Positions 24,437-33,362 of a stretch of DNA of 49,958 bases are shown here, piece after piece. A program made the translations under genes and the position numbers. Position 1 is the stretch's first letter; every line of letters starts with the position of its first letter. Below the pieces are notes generated by a model, which saw only the letters and a program-made list of their open reading frames with translations, was not told the origin of the DNA and did no database searches. Where the stretch lies: contig NZ_JAFCME010000039.1 of NCBI RefSeq assembly GCF_018130065.1, forward strand, positions 1-49,958, read 5' to 3'. This stretch comes from Bradyrhizobium sp. AUGA SZCCT0158 (GTDB lineage: Bacteria; Pseudomonadota; Alphaproteobacteria; Rhizobiales; Xanthobacteraceae).

Positions 24437-26158
24437 ATGCACGAGCTTATCGGCGATATCACTTTATGCATCCTGTTTGCCTGGGTGCTTGGCTTGCTGG
24501 CCCATTTTACCCGGCAGCCGCTGATCCTCGCCTACCTTATCGCCGGGTTTGTCATCGGTCCATTCGGCATGAAATGGGTCCATTCCAAGGACTCGATTCA
24601 CGTCATTTCCGAACTCGGCCTGATCTTCATGCTGTTCATGATCGGGCTGGAAATCGACCTGAAAAAGATCGTGCGCGCCGGCAAGGTCATCTTGTTTGCC
24701 GCGGGCGGGCAATTGGTCGGCGGCTGCCTGCTCGGGATCCTGTTCTTCTGGGGTATCGGGCTGTCGATGGGGGCGGGCCGTTTCGACGCGCTGTATCTCT
24801 GCGTCGCCTGTGCGCTCTCCTCGACCGTCATCATCGTCAAGGTGCTGTACGAGAAGCGTGAGCTCGATACGCTGCCCGGCCGCATCACGCTCGGCGTCCT
24901 GGTGCTGCAGGACATCTTCGCGATCCTGTTCCTGGCGGTGCAGCCGAGCCTCGACAATCTCCAGGTGAGCGTGATCCTGATCTCGATCGGCCGGGTCGGC
25001 GTGCTGGTCGCGACCGCGTTGGTGTTGAGCCGGTATTTGCTGCCAAGACTTTTTCACCAGATCGCGCGGCGGCCGGAGTTGATCCTGCTCGGCGCCCTGG
25101 CCTGGTGCTTCCTGATCGGCGAGATCGCCGAACGCTTGCATCTGTCACGCGAGATGGGCTCGCTGGTCGCCGGCGTCTCGCTCTCGACATTCCCCTATGC
25201 GCTGGACGTCACCGCCAAGGTGACGACGCTGCGGGACTTCTTCATCACGCTGTTCTTCGTCGCCTTGGGCATGACCATTCCCATTCCCGGCGCGTCGGTG
25301 ATTTGGCTGGCGCTGCTGATTGCCGCCTTCACCGTCGTGAGCCGCATCGTGACGACGTTTGTGCCGCTCTACCTGATGAAACAGGGTCTGCGCGCCAGCC
25401 TGTTGCCGGCGATCAATCTGGCGCAGATCTCGGAGTTTTCGCTGGTCGTGATCCAGACCGGTGTGGTCGCGAACCATATCGGCACCGAAACTTCGAGTGC
25501 GGCGTCGTTCGCCTTCGTCATTTTGGCCGTGATCAGCACCTTCGTGATGGGCAAGAGCGATGAGATCACGCGAGCTCTGATCAATCCGATGAAGAAGATC
25601 GGCCTGCGCGATCTCGATCACGGCCAGGGCGAGGCCGTACATGAGGGCGGCCACGAAGCCCGCCGCATTGTCATTCTCGGCTTCTTCCGCGCGGCGAGCG
25701 CGCTGCTGGCCGAAATCGAGCGGCAGAATCCGCTCGTGCTCGAACAGATCACCGTGATCGATTTCAATCCCAACGTGTTCCGGACGCTGGCCGATCGCGG
25801 CCTGCACGTGATCTATGGCGATATCAGCAATGTCGATACGCTGCTGCATGCCGGTATCGGCAAGTCGGAGCTGATCATCCTGAGCGTGCCGGACTCGCTG
25901 CTGAAGGGCGCCAACAACGAAAAGCTGGTGCGGCACGTCCGCACTCTCAACCCATCAGCCAAAATCGTGGCGACCGCGGATATGCTTCGCGACGTCAATG
26001 ATCTCTACGCAGCCGGCGCCGATTACGTGACCGTAACGAGGGTCAGCGACGCCCACGAACTCTATACCGTGATCGAGGCAGCGCAGGCGGGATTGCTGGG
26101 CGAGAAGCGCGCCGAAATGGACACGCTGCTCGCCGAGCGCAAGGAAGTGCTGCCGTAA
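24437..26158 (+). CDS. Monovalent cation:proton antiporter-2 family protein with TrkA-N domain
   Basis: A 573-aa CPA2 antiporter (KefB/KefC/YbaL type). Residues 1-380 form about 12 membrane helices, with LAYLIAGFVIGPFG, the ISELGLIFMLFMIGLEID motif, and LVLQDIFAILFLAV. Residues about 410-560 are a cytoplasmic TrkA-N (RCK-like) domain. In that domain the usual GxGxxG is degraded to GFFRAA (ILGFFRAASAL), so nucleotide binding may be changed. It likely exchanges K+ or Na+ for H+. The start has aggaaa 2-6 bases before the ATG. There is no adjacent kefF or kefG partner. Confidence 0.9.
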   Translation: MHELIGDITLCILFAWVLGLLAHFTRQPLILAYLIAGFVIGPFGMKWVHSKDSIHVISELGLIFMLFMIGLEIDLKKIVRAGKVILFAAGGQLVGGCLLGILFFWGIGLSMGAGRFDALYLCVACALSSTVIIVKVLYEKRELDTLPGRITLGVLVLQDIFAILFLAVQPSLDNLQVSVILISIGRVGVLVATALVLSRYLLPRLFHQIARRPELILLGALAWCFLIGEIAERLHLSREMGSLVAGVSLSTFPYALDVTAKVTTLRDFFITLFFVALGMTIPIPGASVIWLALLIAAFTVVSRIVTTFVPLYLMKQGLRASLLPAINLAQISEFSLVVIQTGVVANHIGTETSSAASFAFVILAVISTFVMGKSDEITRALINPMKKIGLRDLDHGQGEAVHEGGHEARRIVILGFFRAASALLAEIERQNPLVLEQITVIDFNPNVFRTLADRGLHVIYGDISNVDTLLHAGIGKSELIILSVPDSLLKGANNEKLVRHVRTLNPSAKIVATADMLRDVNDLYAAGADYVTVTRVSDAHELYTVIEAAQAGLLGEKRAEMDTLLAERKEVLP

Positions 26159-26295
26159 GGCCTTCTGCTCGCAGATGGGAGCGGGATGTGGACGTGTGAC
26201 GTCCCGCACGCATCCGCTTGAACCGGATTTAATGCAGCCGACACTGAGTACCGTATGGCGCGCCATTTCCTGGCGGCAAAGAAATTTCATTCGGT

Positions 26296-27120
26296 ATGCG
26301 GTTATCATTATCGTCATCAAACAGCGCTCGTACATCGGGCCTGGCGTCCCCGTCGTCCACGCTGTTCGGGTGCCTGATGGCGGGAACGGCCGCGATCCTG
26401 TTCCAGCTGACGCTCGGCACGCTGGTCGTTGCGTACACGCCGGTCGTGCCGTGGATCATCGGCGTGTTCCTGCTCGGTCTGCCGCTGGCCATCGGCGTCA
26501 CGCGATTTCGGCCCGGCCTGTTCATGCCTGCGGTCGCGATCATGACGTTGACGGGCGTGTCGCCGGTCTTTGTCGTGGATGCCCCCTTGTGGGGCCGCAC
26601 CGTCAATCTGCGTCTGGTCGACGATATTCCTGAAGGTGTCGGCGTTGCCGGCTACACCGCGCCGCGCTGGCGCGTTGCAGGCGAGTTCGCAAGCGAGGCG
26701 CGCTTGAGCGGCGGTCGTGGCAGCAAGAGTTATGGCACCCGCCGTCTTGCGCCGCTGGTCGGCGAGGGCTGGAGACCGGAGCTTCCCGTCGAGGTCTGGG
26801 TCGCGGGCGAAATCAGGGATTCCGGACGCATTCTCGCCTCGCATCCGCAATTCTGGAACGAATCCGGCGGCGAATATGTCCGGTTCGTCGGCGTTGCCGT
26901 ATCCGGCGCGCAGATCATCGCGCGCGATGCGGCCAAGAAATTCGGCCTCAAGACCCTGGATGAGCCGCTCATCGTGACCCGCGCCCCTTCGGTTGCGGGC
27001 GCCCTCGCAGAGCAATACCGGGCCATTGCGCGGATCGCCGCCGTGCCCTTGCTGGGGTGGGCCTTCTGCATCATCCTTGCTGCAGGCTTCTCCAAATGGC
27101 GCGAGCAGCGCGGGCGGTGA
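26296..27120 (+). CDS. Membrane protein of unknown function
   Basis: A 274-aa protein with three N-terminal hydrophobic segments (about residues 24-47, 50-68 and 74-96), a soluble middle and one helix near residues 245-265. The middle domain (residues about 100-235) has an ordered pattern, FVGVAVSGAQIIA and GEIRDSGRILASHPQFW, which I do not assign to a family. No Shine-Dalgarno is clear for ATG 26296; a later in-frame ATG at about 26377 (MAGTAAILFQL) is possible. It stands alone downstream of the antiporter gene. Confidence 0.6.
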   Translation: MRLSLSSSNSARTSGLASPSSTLFGCLMAGTAAILFQLTLGTLVVAYTPVVPWIIGVFLLGLPLAIGVTRFRPGLFMPAVAIMTLTGVSPVFVVDAPLWGRTVNLRLVDDIPEGVGVAGYTAPRWRVAGEFASEARLSGGRGSKSYGTRRLAPLVGEGWRPELPVEVWVAGEIRDSGRILASHPQFWNESGGEYVRFVGVAVSGAQIIARDAAKKFGLKTLDEPLIVTRAPSVAGALAEQYRAIARIAAVPLLGWAFCIILAAGFSKWREQRGR

Positions 27121-27129
27121 GTTCTCGCG

Positions 27130-27260
27130 CTACAGGCTGCTTTCCTGCGCTGGTGCGCCAGCGCTGAGGTCGTGCCGACCCGATCGTGTAGCCGTCCGGC
27201 TGGGCGTGGATGACGGCCCCCGTGCCGATGGTGGCGGAAGCGGTGGGACTGGCCTGCGGC
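27130..27260 (-). pseudogene. Remnant of a TctC-type (tripartite tricarboxylate transporter) solute-binding protein
   Basis: Reading the minus strand from 27260, one frame gives the order TIGTGAVIHAQPDGYTIG. This strongly resembles the conserved loop of Bug/TctC binding proteins (G..GT.AV..A.PDGYT). No start codon, no full-length frame and no neighbouring tctA/tctB are present, and the frame is lost on both sides. I read it as a decayed fragment in the 334-base gap; nothing else is seen in 27121-27454. Confidence 0.5.
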
Positions 27261-27454
27261 CCCTGCCATCAGGGCGAACCCCGCCCATGCCGTCAGCTGG
27301 AAATTCAACCGAAAATGCATATGTCTCTTCCCCGAGTGCCTGCCGATTTCGTACAGCGAAACGCTTCGGCGACGTTCTGCCCCGCGTATTGATGCTGGCG
27401 CGGGCCCATGAGTCCGGCTAATGCACTCCCTGTCCAAAGCGAGAATTTGAGAAA

Positions 27455-28531
27455 ATGGCCGATACGATCCAGGAAGTTCTGCAAGCCTTTGCCAAGGGCG
27501 AACTCGTCGTCGTCACCGATGATGACGACCGGGAGGGTGAGGGCGATCTGATCGTCGCCGCCTCGCTCTGCACCGCCGAGAAAATGGCGTTCATCATCCG
27601 CCATACCTCGGGCATCGTCTGCGCGCCGATCACGCAGGAAGACGCGCGCCGGTTCCGGCTCGATCCGATGGTCGCGCATAATGATTCCAACCACACCACC
27701 GCCTTCACCGTCTCGATCGACTACAAGCCCGATGGCGGCACAGGTATTTCGGCTGACGAGCGCGCCTCCTGCTGCCGGGCGCTGGCCAACCCGAATGCCG
27801 GCGCCAGTGATTTTGCCCGGCCCGGTCATATCTTTCCGCTGATCGCCCGCGACGGCGGCGTGCTGCTGCGTTCCGGTCATACCGAGGCCGCGGTCGATCT
27901 TTGCAAGCTCTCCGGCCTGCCGCCGGTCGGCGTCATCTCCGAGTTGATGAACGACGACGGCACCGTGATGAAGGGCATGCAGGTCGCAAAATTCGCCGCC
28001 ACCCACAAGCTCAAGCACGTCACGATCGCTGACATGATCGCCTACCGCCAGGCGCGCGAGAAGCTGATCGAGCGGGTCGCAACGTTTACGACGGATAGCC
28101 CGATCGGGCCGCTGCAGGGCTACGCCTACCGTTCGCCGTTCGATGAGATTGCGCATGCCGCCTTCGTCTATAACGGCATCGGCGACGGCAAGAACGTGCT
28201 GACGCGGCTGCACAAGCCCAACATCGTCAAGGACCTGTTCACCGGCCAGGCGCGCATGCAGATCGTGCTGAACCATTTCAAGCAGGCCGGCCGCGGCGTG
28301 CTGGTGTATTTGCGCGACGGCGCCGCCGGCGTTCCGGTCGAGCCGGTCGGCGAACAGAAATCCGCCGAGGCCGATCGCAACCGACAATGGCGTGAAGTCG
28401 GCGTCGGCGCGCAAATATTGCGCGACCTCGGTATCACTTCGATCCGGCATCTGACGTCGTCGGTACACGACTACAAGGGACTGTCCGGTTTCGGGATCGA
28501 GATCGTCTCCAACGAACGGCTCGAAGGGTAG
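27455..28531 (+). CDS. ribB: RibB-type 3,4-dihydroxy-2-butanone 4-phosphate synthase fused to a degenerate GTP cyclohydrolase II domain
   Basis: A 358-aa protein. Residues about 1-205 are a RibB domain with DDDDREGEGDL (metal-binding acidic loop), SGIVCAPI, GTGISADERA, RPGHIFPL and HTEAAVDL, all normal for ribulose 5-phosphate conversion into the riboflavin four-carbon precursor. Residues about 210-358 align with GTP cyclohydrolase II by position and by the closing QILRDLGI...LTSS pattern. However, the zinc Cys motif (CxxD...CDC) is missing: that region reads KPNIVKDLFTGQ. The second half is therefore probably inactive, and riboflavin synthesis would need a RibA elsewhere. No FMN riboswitch was recognised upstream. 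Confidence 0.9.
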   Translation: MADTIQEVLQAFAKGELVVVTDDDDREGEGDLIVAASLCTAEKMAFIIRHTSGIVCAPITQEDARRFRLDPMVAHNDSNHTTAFTVSIDYKPDGGTGISADERASCCRALANPNAGASDFARPGHIFPLIARDGGVLLRSGHTEAAVDLCKLSGLPPVGVISELMNDDGTVMKGMQVAKFAATHKLKHVTIADMIAYRQAREKLIERVATFTTDSPIGPLQGYAYRSPFDEIAHAAFVYNGIGDGKNVLTRLHKPNIVKDLFTGQARMQIVLNHFKQAGRGVLVYLRDGAAGVPVEPVGEQKSAEADRNRQWREVGVGAQILRDLGITSIRHLTSSVHDYKGLSGFGIEIVSNERLEG

Positions 28532-28533
28532 CT

Positions 28534-28615
28534 CGTCATTCCGGGGCGATGCCAAGCATCGAGCCCGGAATCTCGAGATTCCGGGTTCGCATCTTCGATG
28601 CGCCCCGGAATGACG
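28534..28615. repeat. Palindromic cgtcattccggggcg repeat
   Basis: cgtcattccggggcg at 28534-28548 is mirrored by cgccccggaatgacg at 28601-28615, with a second inner palindrome (ggaatctcgagattcc). This is the common Bradyrhizobium-type palindrome. It starts 3 bases after the ribB stop and could act as a 3'-end hairpin. Confidence 0.75.
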
Positions 28616-28703
28616 GCGAGGCCCAATTCAATTGCGCTTCGGACGATAGCGCACTAATTTGGCCACCAATTCCAGTCAGGACAGTGATGCGAAAGGGATT
28701 TTT

Positions 28704-29918
28704 ATGAGCGTGCGCCCTCAGTCCAAGGACAAACCGACATCGGCGGGTTTCCAGTGGGACGATCCGTTCCTGCTCGATGAGCAGCTTACCGAAGACGAAC
28801 GCATGATCCGCGACACCGCGCGTGCCTATGCGCAGGACAAGCTGCTGCCGCGCGTCACCAAGGCCTATCTCGAGGAAAAGACCGATCGCGAGATCTTCAA
28901 CGAGATGGGCGAACTCGGCCTGATCGGCATCACGCTGCCGGAAGAATATGGCTGCGCCAGTGCAAGCTATGTCGCCTATGGCCTGGTGGCGCGCGAGATC
29001 GAGCGCGTCGATTCCGGCTATCGTTCGATGAACTCCGTGCAGTCCTCGCTGGTGATGCATCCGATCTACGCCTATGGCGACGACAGCCAGCGCAAGAAAT
29101 ATCTGCCCAAGCTTGCGACCGGCGAATGGGTCGGCTGCTTCGGGCTGACCGAGCCGGATGCCGGCTCCGATCCCGGCGGCATGAAGACCCGCGCCGAGAA
29201 GGTCTCCGACGGCTACAAGCTGACCGGCAGCAAGATGTGGATTTCCAACGCGCCGATCGCCGACGTGTTCGTGGTCTGGGCCAAGTCCGCCGCGCATGAC
29301 AATCAGATCCGCGGCTTCATCCTGGAAAAAGGCATGAAGGGCCTGTCGGCGCCGAAGATCGGCGGCAAGCTTTCGCTGCGCGCCTCGATCACCGGCGAGA
29401 TCGTGATGGACGGCGTGGTGGTGCCCGAGAGCGCGCTGTTGCCCAACGTGTCCGGCCTGAAGGGACCGTTCGGCTGCCTCAACCGCGCCCGCTACGGCAT
29501 CTCCTGGGGCGTGATGGGCGCCGCCGAGGATTGCATGGCGCGCGCGCGCCAATACACGCTCGAGCGCAAGCAGTTTGGCCGGCCGCTGGCCGCAACCCAG
29601 CTGGTGCAGAAGAAGCTCGCCGACATGCAGACCGAGATCTCGCTGGGCCTGCAGGCCTCATTGCGGGTCGGCCGCCTGATGGACGAGGGCAAGGTGGCGC
29701 CGGAGATGATCTCGATCGTCAAGCGCAACAACTGCGGCAAGGCGCTCGATATCGCCCGCGTCGCCCGCGACATGCACGGCGGCAACGGCATCCAGATCGA
29801 ATATCACGTGATGCGCCACTCCTCGAACCTGGAAACCGTCAACACCTATGAAGGCGCCCACGACGTCCACGCCCTGATTTTGGGCCGCGCGATCACGGGC
29901 ATCCAGGCGTTTTCGTAA
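28704..29918 (+). CDS. gcdH: Glutaryl-CoA dehydrogenase
   Basis: A 404-aa flavin acyl-CoA dehydrogenase. It oxidises and decarboxylates glutaryl-CoA to crotonyl-CoA in lysine, tryptophan and aromatic degradation. Family signatures: ERVDSGYRSMNSVQSSLVMHPI, FGLTEPDAGSDPGGMKTRA, WISNAPIADVFVVWAK and the C-terminal NTYEGAHDVHALILGRAITG, with the catalytic Glu at 383. An ATG at 28659 exists, but 28704 has aaggga upstream and starts the conserved region. It stands between two palindromic repeats, with no accompanying sucrose-type or CoA-transferase gene in view. Confidence 0.93.
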   Translation: MSVRPQSKDKPTSAGFQWDDPFLLDEQLTEDERMIRDTARAYAQDKLLPRVTKAYLEEKTDREIFNEMGELGLIGITLPEEYGCASASYVAYGLVAREIERVDSGYRSMNSVQSSLVMHPIYAYGDDSQRKKYLPKLATGEWVGCFGLTEPDAGSDPGGMKTRAEKVSDGYKLTGSKMWISNAPIADVFVVWAKSAAHDNQIRGFILEKGMKGLSAPKIGGKLSLRASITGEIVMDGVVVPESALLPNVSGLKGPFGCLNRARYGISWGVMGAAEDCMARARQYTLERKQFGRPLAATQLVQKKLADMQTEISLGLQASLRVGRLMDEGKVAPEMISIVKRNNCGKALDIARVARDMHGGNGIQIEYHVMRHSSNLETVNTYEGAHDVHALILGRAITGIQAFS

Positions 29919-29937
29919 AGACAAACTCTATCCAATC

Positions 29938-30053
29938 GTCATGGCCGGGCAGAAGCGCGAAGCGCGTCTTCGCGCTAGATGTCCCGGCCATCCACGTCTT
30001 GGACGCCGCGAGAAGAAAGACGTGGATGCCCGGGAACAAGCCCGGGCATGACG
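29938..30053. repeat. Long palindromic repeat (cgtcatggccggg...cccgggcatgacg)
   Basis: Outer arms cgtcatggccggg (29938-29950) and cccgggcatgacg (30041-30053), inner arms gatgtcccggccatccacgtctt and aagacgtggatgcccggg-like, give a folded element of about 116 bases. A shorter relative lies at 47015-47051. It separates gcdH from the hydrolase gene. Confidence 0.7.
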
Positions 30054-30085
30054 GAGCAAGAACCCCACGCTGCGAGCATTCCTGC

Positions 30086-31012
30086 ATGGCCGAAACCGAA
30101 GACGAAACCATCCCGTTCAACCGTGACTTTCCGCTCCAGCCGGGCGTCGTCGACGAAGCCCGGCCCGGCGTGCGGCGGGTGCTCTGCGACAATCCGAGCC
30201 CCTTCACCTTCACCGGCACGGTCAGCTACATCGTGGGCAAGGGCAAGGTTGCGATCATCGATCCCGGCCCGAACAATGAGGCGCATGCGAAAGCGCTGCT
30301 GGATGCCGTCCGCGGCGAAACCGTGACGCATATCCTGGTCACCCATACCCACAACGACCATTCGCCGAACACCGCGCGGATCAAGGCCGCGACCGGCGCG
30401 CCTGTCTACGCCGAGGGGCCGCACCGCGCCTCGCGGCCGCGCTTCGAGAGCGAGAAGCACAATCCGGAATCGGGAGCCGATCGCGACTTCCGGCCGGACA
30501 TCGAGGTCAAGAACGGCGACACCATCGAAGGCTCCGGCTGGGCGCTGGAAGCGGTGGCAACCCCGGGCCACACCGCCAATCATCTGGCGTTCGCCTGGCC
30601 CGAGCGGAAGATCAGTTTCGTCGGCGACCACGTGATGGGCTGGTCGACCTCGATCGTGGCCCCGCCTGATGGCTCGATGATCGACTACATGGATTCGCTG
30701 GCGCGGCTGGAGAAGCGCCCGGAGGATCTGTATTTCTCAGGCCATGGGCCGGAAATTCCGGAAGGCCCGCGCTTTGTGCGTTTCCTGACCCGGCACCGCC
30801 GCGCCCGCGAAGCCTCGATCCTGCATCGTCTTGCCAAGGGCGAGACCGACATCCCGAACATGGTGCGCGCGATCTATATCGGCCTCGATCCGCGGCTGAC
30901 CGGTGCCGCCGGCTATTCCGTGCTGGCGCATCTGGAAGACCTCGTGTCACGCGGCATCGTGGCGACCGACGGCGATCCCGTGATCGGCGGGACCTATCGG
31001 ATGGCTTCCTAG
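30086..31012 (+). CDS. Metallo-beta-lactamase-fold hydrolase (LACTB2/ glyoxalase II-like)
   Basis: A 308-aa MBL-fold enzyme. The zinc motif HTHNDHS has His87, His89, Asp91 and His92. Further metal ligands are in the TPGHTANHL stretch (residue about 165) and GDHVMG (about 185). The C-terminal ~100 residues (HRRAREASILHRLAKGE, then LTGAAGYSVLAHLEDLVSRG) match the winged-helix tail of the beta-lactamase-2-like/LACTB2 group. It may hydrolyse thioesters, lactones or nucleic acid ends. The start has no clear Shine-Dalgarno; the upstream frame to 29999 lies in the repeat, so 30086 is preferred. Confidence 0.85.
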   Translation: MAETEDETIPFNRDFPLQPGVVDEARPGVRRVLCDNPSPFTFTGTVSYIVGKGKVAIIDPGPNNEAHAKALLDAVRGETVTHILVTHTHNDHSPNTARIKAATGAPVYAEGPHRASRPRFESEKHNPESGADRDFRPDIEVKNGDTIEGSGWALEAVATPGHTANHLAFAWPERKISFVGDHVMGWSTSIVAPPDGSMIDYMDSLARLEKRPEDLYFSGHGPEIPEGPRFVRFLTRHRRAREASILHRLAKGETDIPNMVRAIYIGLDPRLTGAAGYSVLAHLEDLVSRGIVATDGDPVIGGTYRMAS

Positions 31013-31047
31013 AACGAACCATCTTTCGTCACGTTCGAGGTACAGCA

Positions 31048-32163
31048 GTGATCCGCGCCATGGTCCGACGTGCACTTGTTTTGACGGCGGCATTTGTCGC
31101 AGGGCTGACGCCGGTCACGTGCCTTGGCGAGGGCAACAATCGGTTACCGACCAAGGCAACAAAGGAACTTCCTCCTGAACTGCTCTCGCTGCTCCAACAG
31201 AAGAAGATGCCCAAATATTCACCTATCGTGGTGCGCCTTTTCAAGGAAGAGGCGGAGCTCGAAGTCTGGAAACAGGACACCACCGGCCGTTTCCAGATCC
31301 TCAAGACCTATCCGATCTGCCGGTGGTCGGGCGATCTTGGACCGAAGCTGCACGAGGGCGACCGTCAGGCTCCAGAGGGATTCTATACAGTTACACCTGA
31401 GTTGATGAATCCCAACTCCAGCTTCTATCTTTCGATCAACCTTGGCTACCCCAACAAATTCGACAAGGCGAACAACCGCGACGGCAGCTTCCTCATGATC
31501 CACGGCGACTGCTGGTCGAGCGGTTGCTATGCCATGACCGACGAACAGATCAGCGAGATTTATTCGCTGGCACGCGACTCATTCCTCAGCGGGCGGCCGT
31601 CGTTCCAGGTCCAGGCCTATCCGTTCCGCTTGACGCCGGCGAATCTGGCACGGCATCGAAATAATCCGAACCTGGCCTTCTGGAAAATGCTCAAGATCGG
31701 CAACGATCATTTCGAGACGACGCAACTCGAACCCAAGGTGGACGTGTGCAATCGCCGCTATGTATTCGATGCGCAACCTCCCCCAAATTCGCCGCATCCT
31801 CTTGTGTTCAATGCATCCGAAAAATGCCCCTCCTTTGTCGTCAATCCGGAAATCGCGCGGCGGGCGCGGGAAAAAAATCGCATCGACGAGCTCGAATACT
31901 CCCGATTGGTTGAAGACAATTTGCCGGTCGCCCCGATCTACAGCGGTTTGGACGGCGGAATGAACAAGGCTTTTCTGGCGCGGTTTCCGGGCAGAGTGAC
32001 GCTTGCGAAAGTGATGCCGTATGCATCTTACCTGCCGCAATTGCCACCGATCCCCTGGATCGACAACGATGGCTCGTTGACGAGCAAATGGTTTGGCGTC
32101 TCGTTCTCCAAACCGATTGTGTGCGATCCGGCTCGTGCCAGCTTCCCATCGGGCCGGTGCTGA
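31048..32163 (+). CDS. YafK-type L,D-transpeptidase
   Basis: A 371-aa exported murein L,D-transpeptidase. It begins at a GTG (31048), 7 bases after GAGG, with a hydrophobic N-terminus serving as signal peptide (VLTAAFVAGLTPVTC-L). The catalytic motif MIHGDCWSSGCYAM holds His152 and Cys160, the YkuD-fold active site. The N-terminal half has PIVVRLFKEEAELEVWK, as in YafK proteins. Residues about 220-371 form a C-terminal extension of unknown role. It can make or trim 3-3 crosslinks, or attach proteins, in the periplasm. It is convergent with a second L,D-transpeptidase gene (84-base gap). Confidence 0.9.
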   Translation: MIRAMVRRALVLTAAFVAGLTPVTCLGEGNNRLPTKATKELPPELLSLLQQKKMPKYSPIVVRLFKEEAELEVWKQDTTGRFQILKTYPICRWSGDLGPKLHEGDRQAPEGFYTVTPELMNPNSSFYLSINLGYPNKFDKANNRDGSFLMIHGDCWSSGCYAMTDEQISEIYSLARDSFLSGRPSFQVQAYPFRLTPANLARHRNNPNLAFWKMLKIGNDHFETTQLEPKVDVCNRRYVFDAQPPPNSPHPLVFNASEKCPSFVVNPEIARRAREKNRIDELEYSRLVEDNLPVAPIYSGLDGGMNKAFLARFPGRVTLAKVMPYASYLPQLPPIPWIDNDGSLTSKWFGVSFSKPIVCDPARASFPSGRC

Positions 32164-32247
32164 ACTCTTGTCCAACGTCCGCCATGGGCCAGACGCTGAC
32201 TTAAAAGCGGCGACCCGAATGTTGCAGACGAAGGACGGAGGACTGAG

Positions 32248-33141
32248 TTACTGGACCTCGGCGATCTTCGATCCAGATGACGGCATCTGCGCGTTGTTTG
32301 TCGGGGGCCGGTTCGACGGCAATGCCGGGTCCGGCAATCGGAAAGCGGCGCCGGGCGGCGCTCCCTGGGATGGTCGACGGGCAGCGGTTACAGGAAGCAC
32401 GATCACTTTCGCTCCGACTTTCACCCGCTCATAAAGGTCCACGATGTCCTCGTTGGTCAGCCGGATACAGCCGGACGAAACCTGCTTCCCGATCGTATCG
32501 GGCTTGTTGGTGCCGTGAATTCTATATTCGGTCTCGCCCAGATACATCGCCCGGGCGCCGAGCGGGTTGCCGGGGCCGCCTGCCATGAACCGCGGCAGAT
32601 AAGGCTGACGCACCAGCATATCTGCAGGCGGACGCCAATCCGGCCATTCTGTCTTGCGGGCCACCGTCTGTTCACCGGACCAGGTGAAACCTTCGCGGCC
32701 AACACCGATGCCGTAGCGCATTGCTTGCCTGTCGTTCAGAACGAAATAAAGGAATGTGTTTTTGGTATCGATGATCACGGTGCCCGGCGTCTGGTGGCTG
32801 GCGTAGTCAATCACCTGCCGAACAAATGCTCCGGGAGCGTCAGCGGCTTTTGGCGGTTCGACCGGAGGCGCGGGAGGCAAAATCGGAGCCGGAGCTGGAG
32901 CTGGAGCCAGAGCCAGAGCCGGAACTGTCGCTGATGCATGAACTGGAGTTGCCACGTAAACCGGAGTTGACGACGCCAGAGCCTGGTGCGCGGACGGCTT
33001 TCGGGTCGGTTGCACGCTCGTCGGGCGCCACAGCAAACTGTACGCCAATGCGGCGAGCGCCACGGCGCCAACTGCAACTCTCGCGACCATTGGTAGTGCG
33101 AGCGTCGCCTTTGCCTTTCCACGTTTGGCCCGCTTGCTCAT
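32248..33141 (-). CDS. ErfK/YbiS-type L,D-transpeptidase with Pro/Ala-rich linker
   Basis: A 297-aa protein. The N-terminus is basic (MSKRAKRGKAKATLALP) followed by one membrane helix (VAVGAVALAALAYSLLW), so it is probably anchored as a type II protein. Residues about 45-95 are a Pro/Ala-rich linker (ALAPAPAPAPILPPAPP). The YkuD catalytic domain follows: IHGTNKPDTIG with His209, then SSGCIRLTNEDI with Cys225. It forms 3-3 peptidoglycan crosslinks in the periplasm. The start at 33141 has GGGGAAAG 5 bases upstream. The C-terminus carries a disordered Pro/Ser tail. It is one of three L,D-transpeptidases within 8.4 kb. Confidence 0.92.
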   Translation of the reverse strand: MSKRAKRGKAKATLALPMVARVAVGAVALAALAYSLLWRPTSVQPTRKPSAHQALASSTPVYVATPVHASATVPALALAPAPAPAPILPPAPPVEPPKAADAPGAFVRQVIDYASHQTPGTVIIDTKNTFLYFVLNDRQAMRYGIGVGREGFTWSGEQTVARKTEWPDWRPPADMLVRQPYLPRFMAGGPGNPLGARAMYLGETEYRIHGTNKPDTIGKQVSSGCIRLTNEDIVDLYERVKVGAKVIVLPVTAARRPSQGAPPGAAFRLPDPALPSNRPPTNNAQMPSSGSKIAEVQ

Positions 33142-33263
33142 ATCTTTCCCCAGGTCACCATGCCCAGAAGAAGTACCCAGCAAAATTTAAGAAACTTCGA
33201 AGCGATTGCGCTCGCACTGGAACCGTTAGCGGTGGTTAACGCCGAACTCTCATTCGGCAACAT

Positions 33264-33292
33264 AAAAACTGGGCGGAGCAGACACGCTCCGC
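33264..33292 (-). terminator. Intrinsic terminator downstream of the DUF1499 gene
   Basis: The stem gcggagc (33273-33279) pairs with gctccgc (33286-33292) around a 6-base loop and is followed on the minus strand, after ccag, by five Ts. It lies about 70 bases after the stop of the DUF1499 gene. Confidence 0.65.
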
Positions 33293-33362
33293 TGGGTCAA
33301 TCGCGTCTATGGGCCCAGGAAGCGCCAAGTTCGCAAAGGAGGATTGAGCCGCAGCCAGCGCG

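Noticed and set aside
27421..27454. FMN riboswitch before ribB
   Set aside because: No conserved RFN-element motifs or multi-stem layout were seen in the short leader.
27305..28555. A 416-codon minus-strand frame over ribB
   Set aside because: Antisense shadow of a clear RibB protein, again without a recognisable domain.
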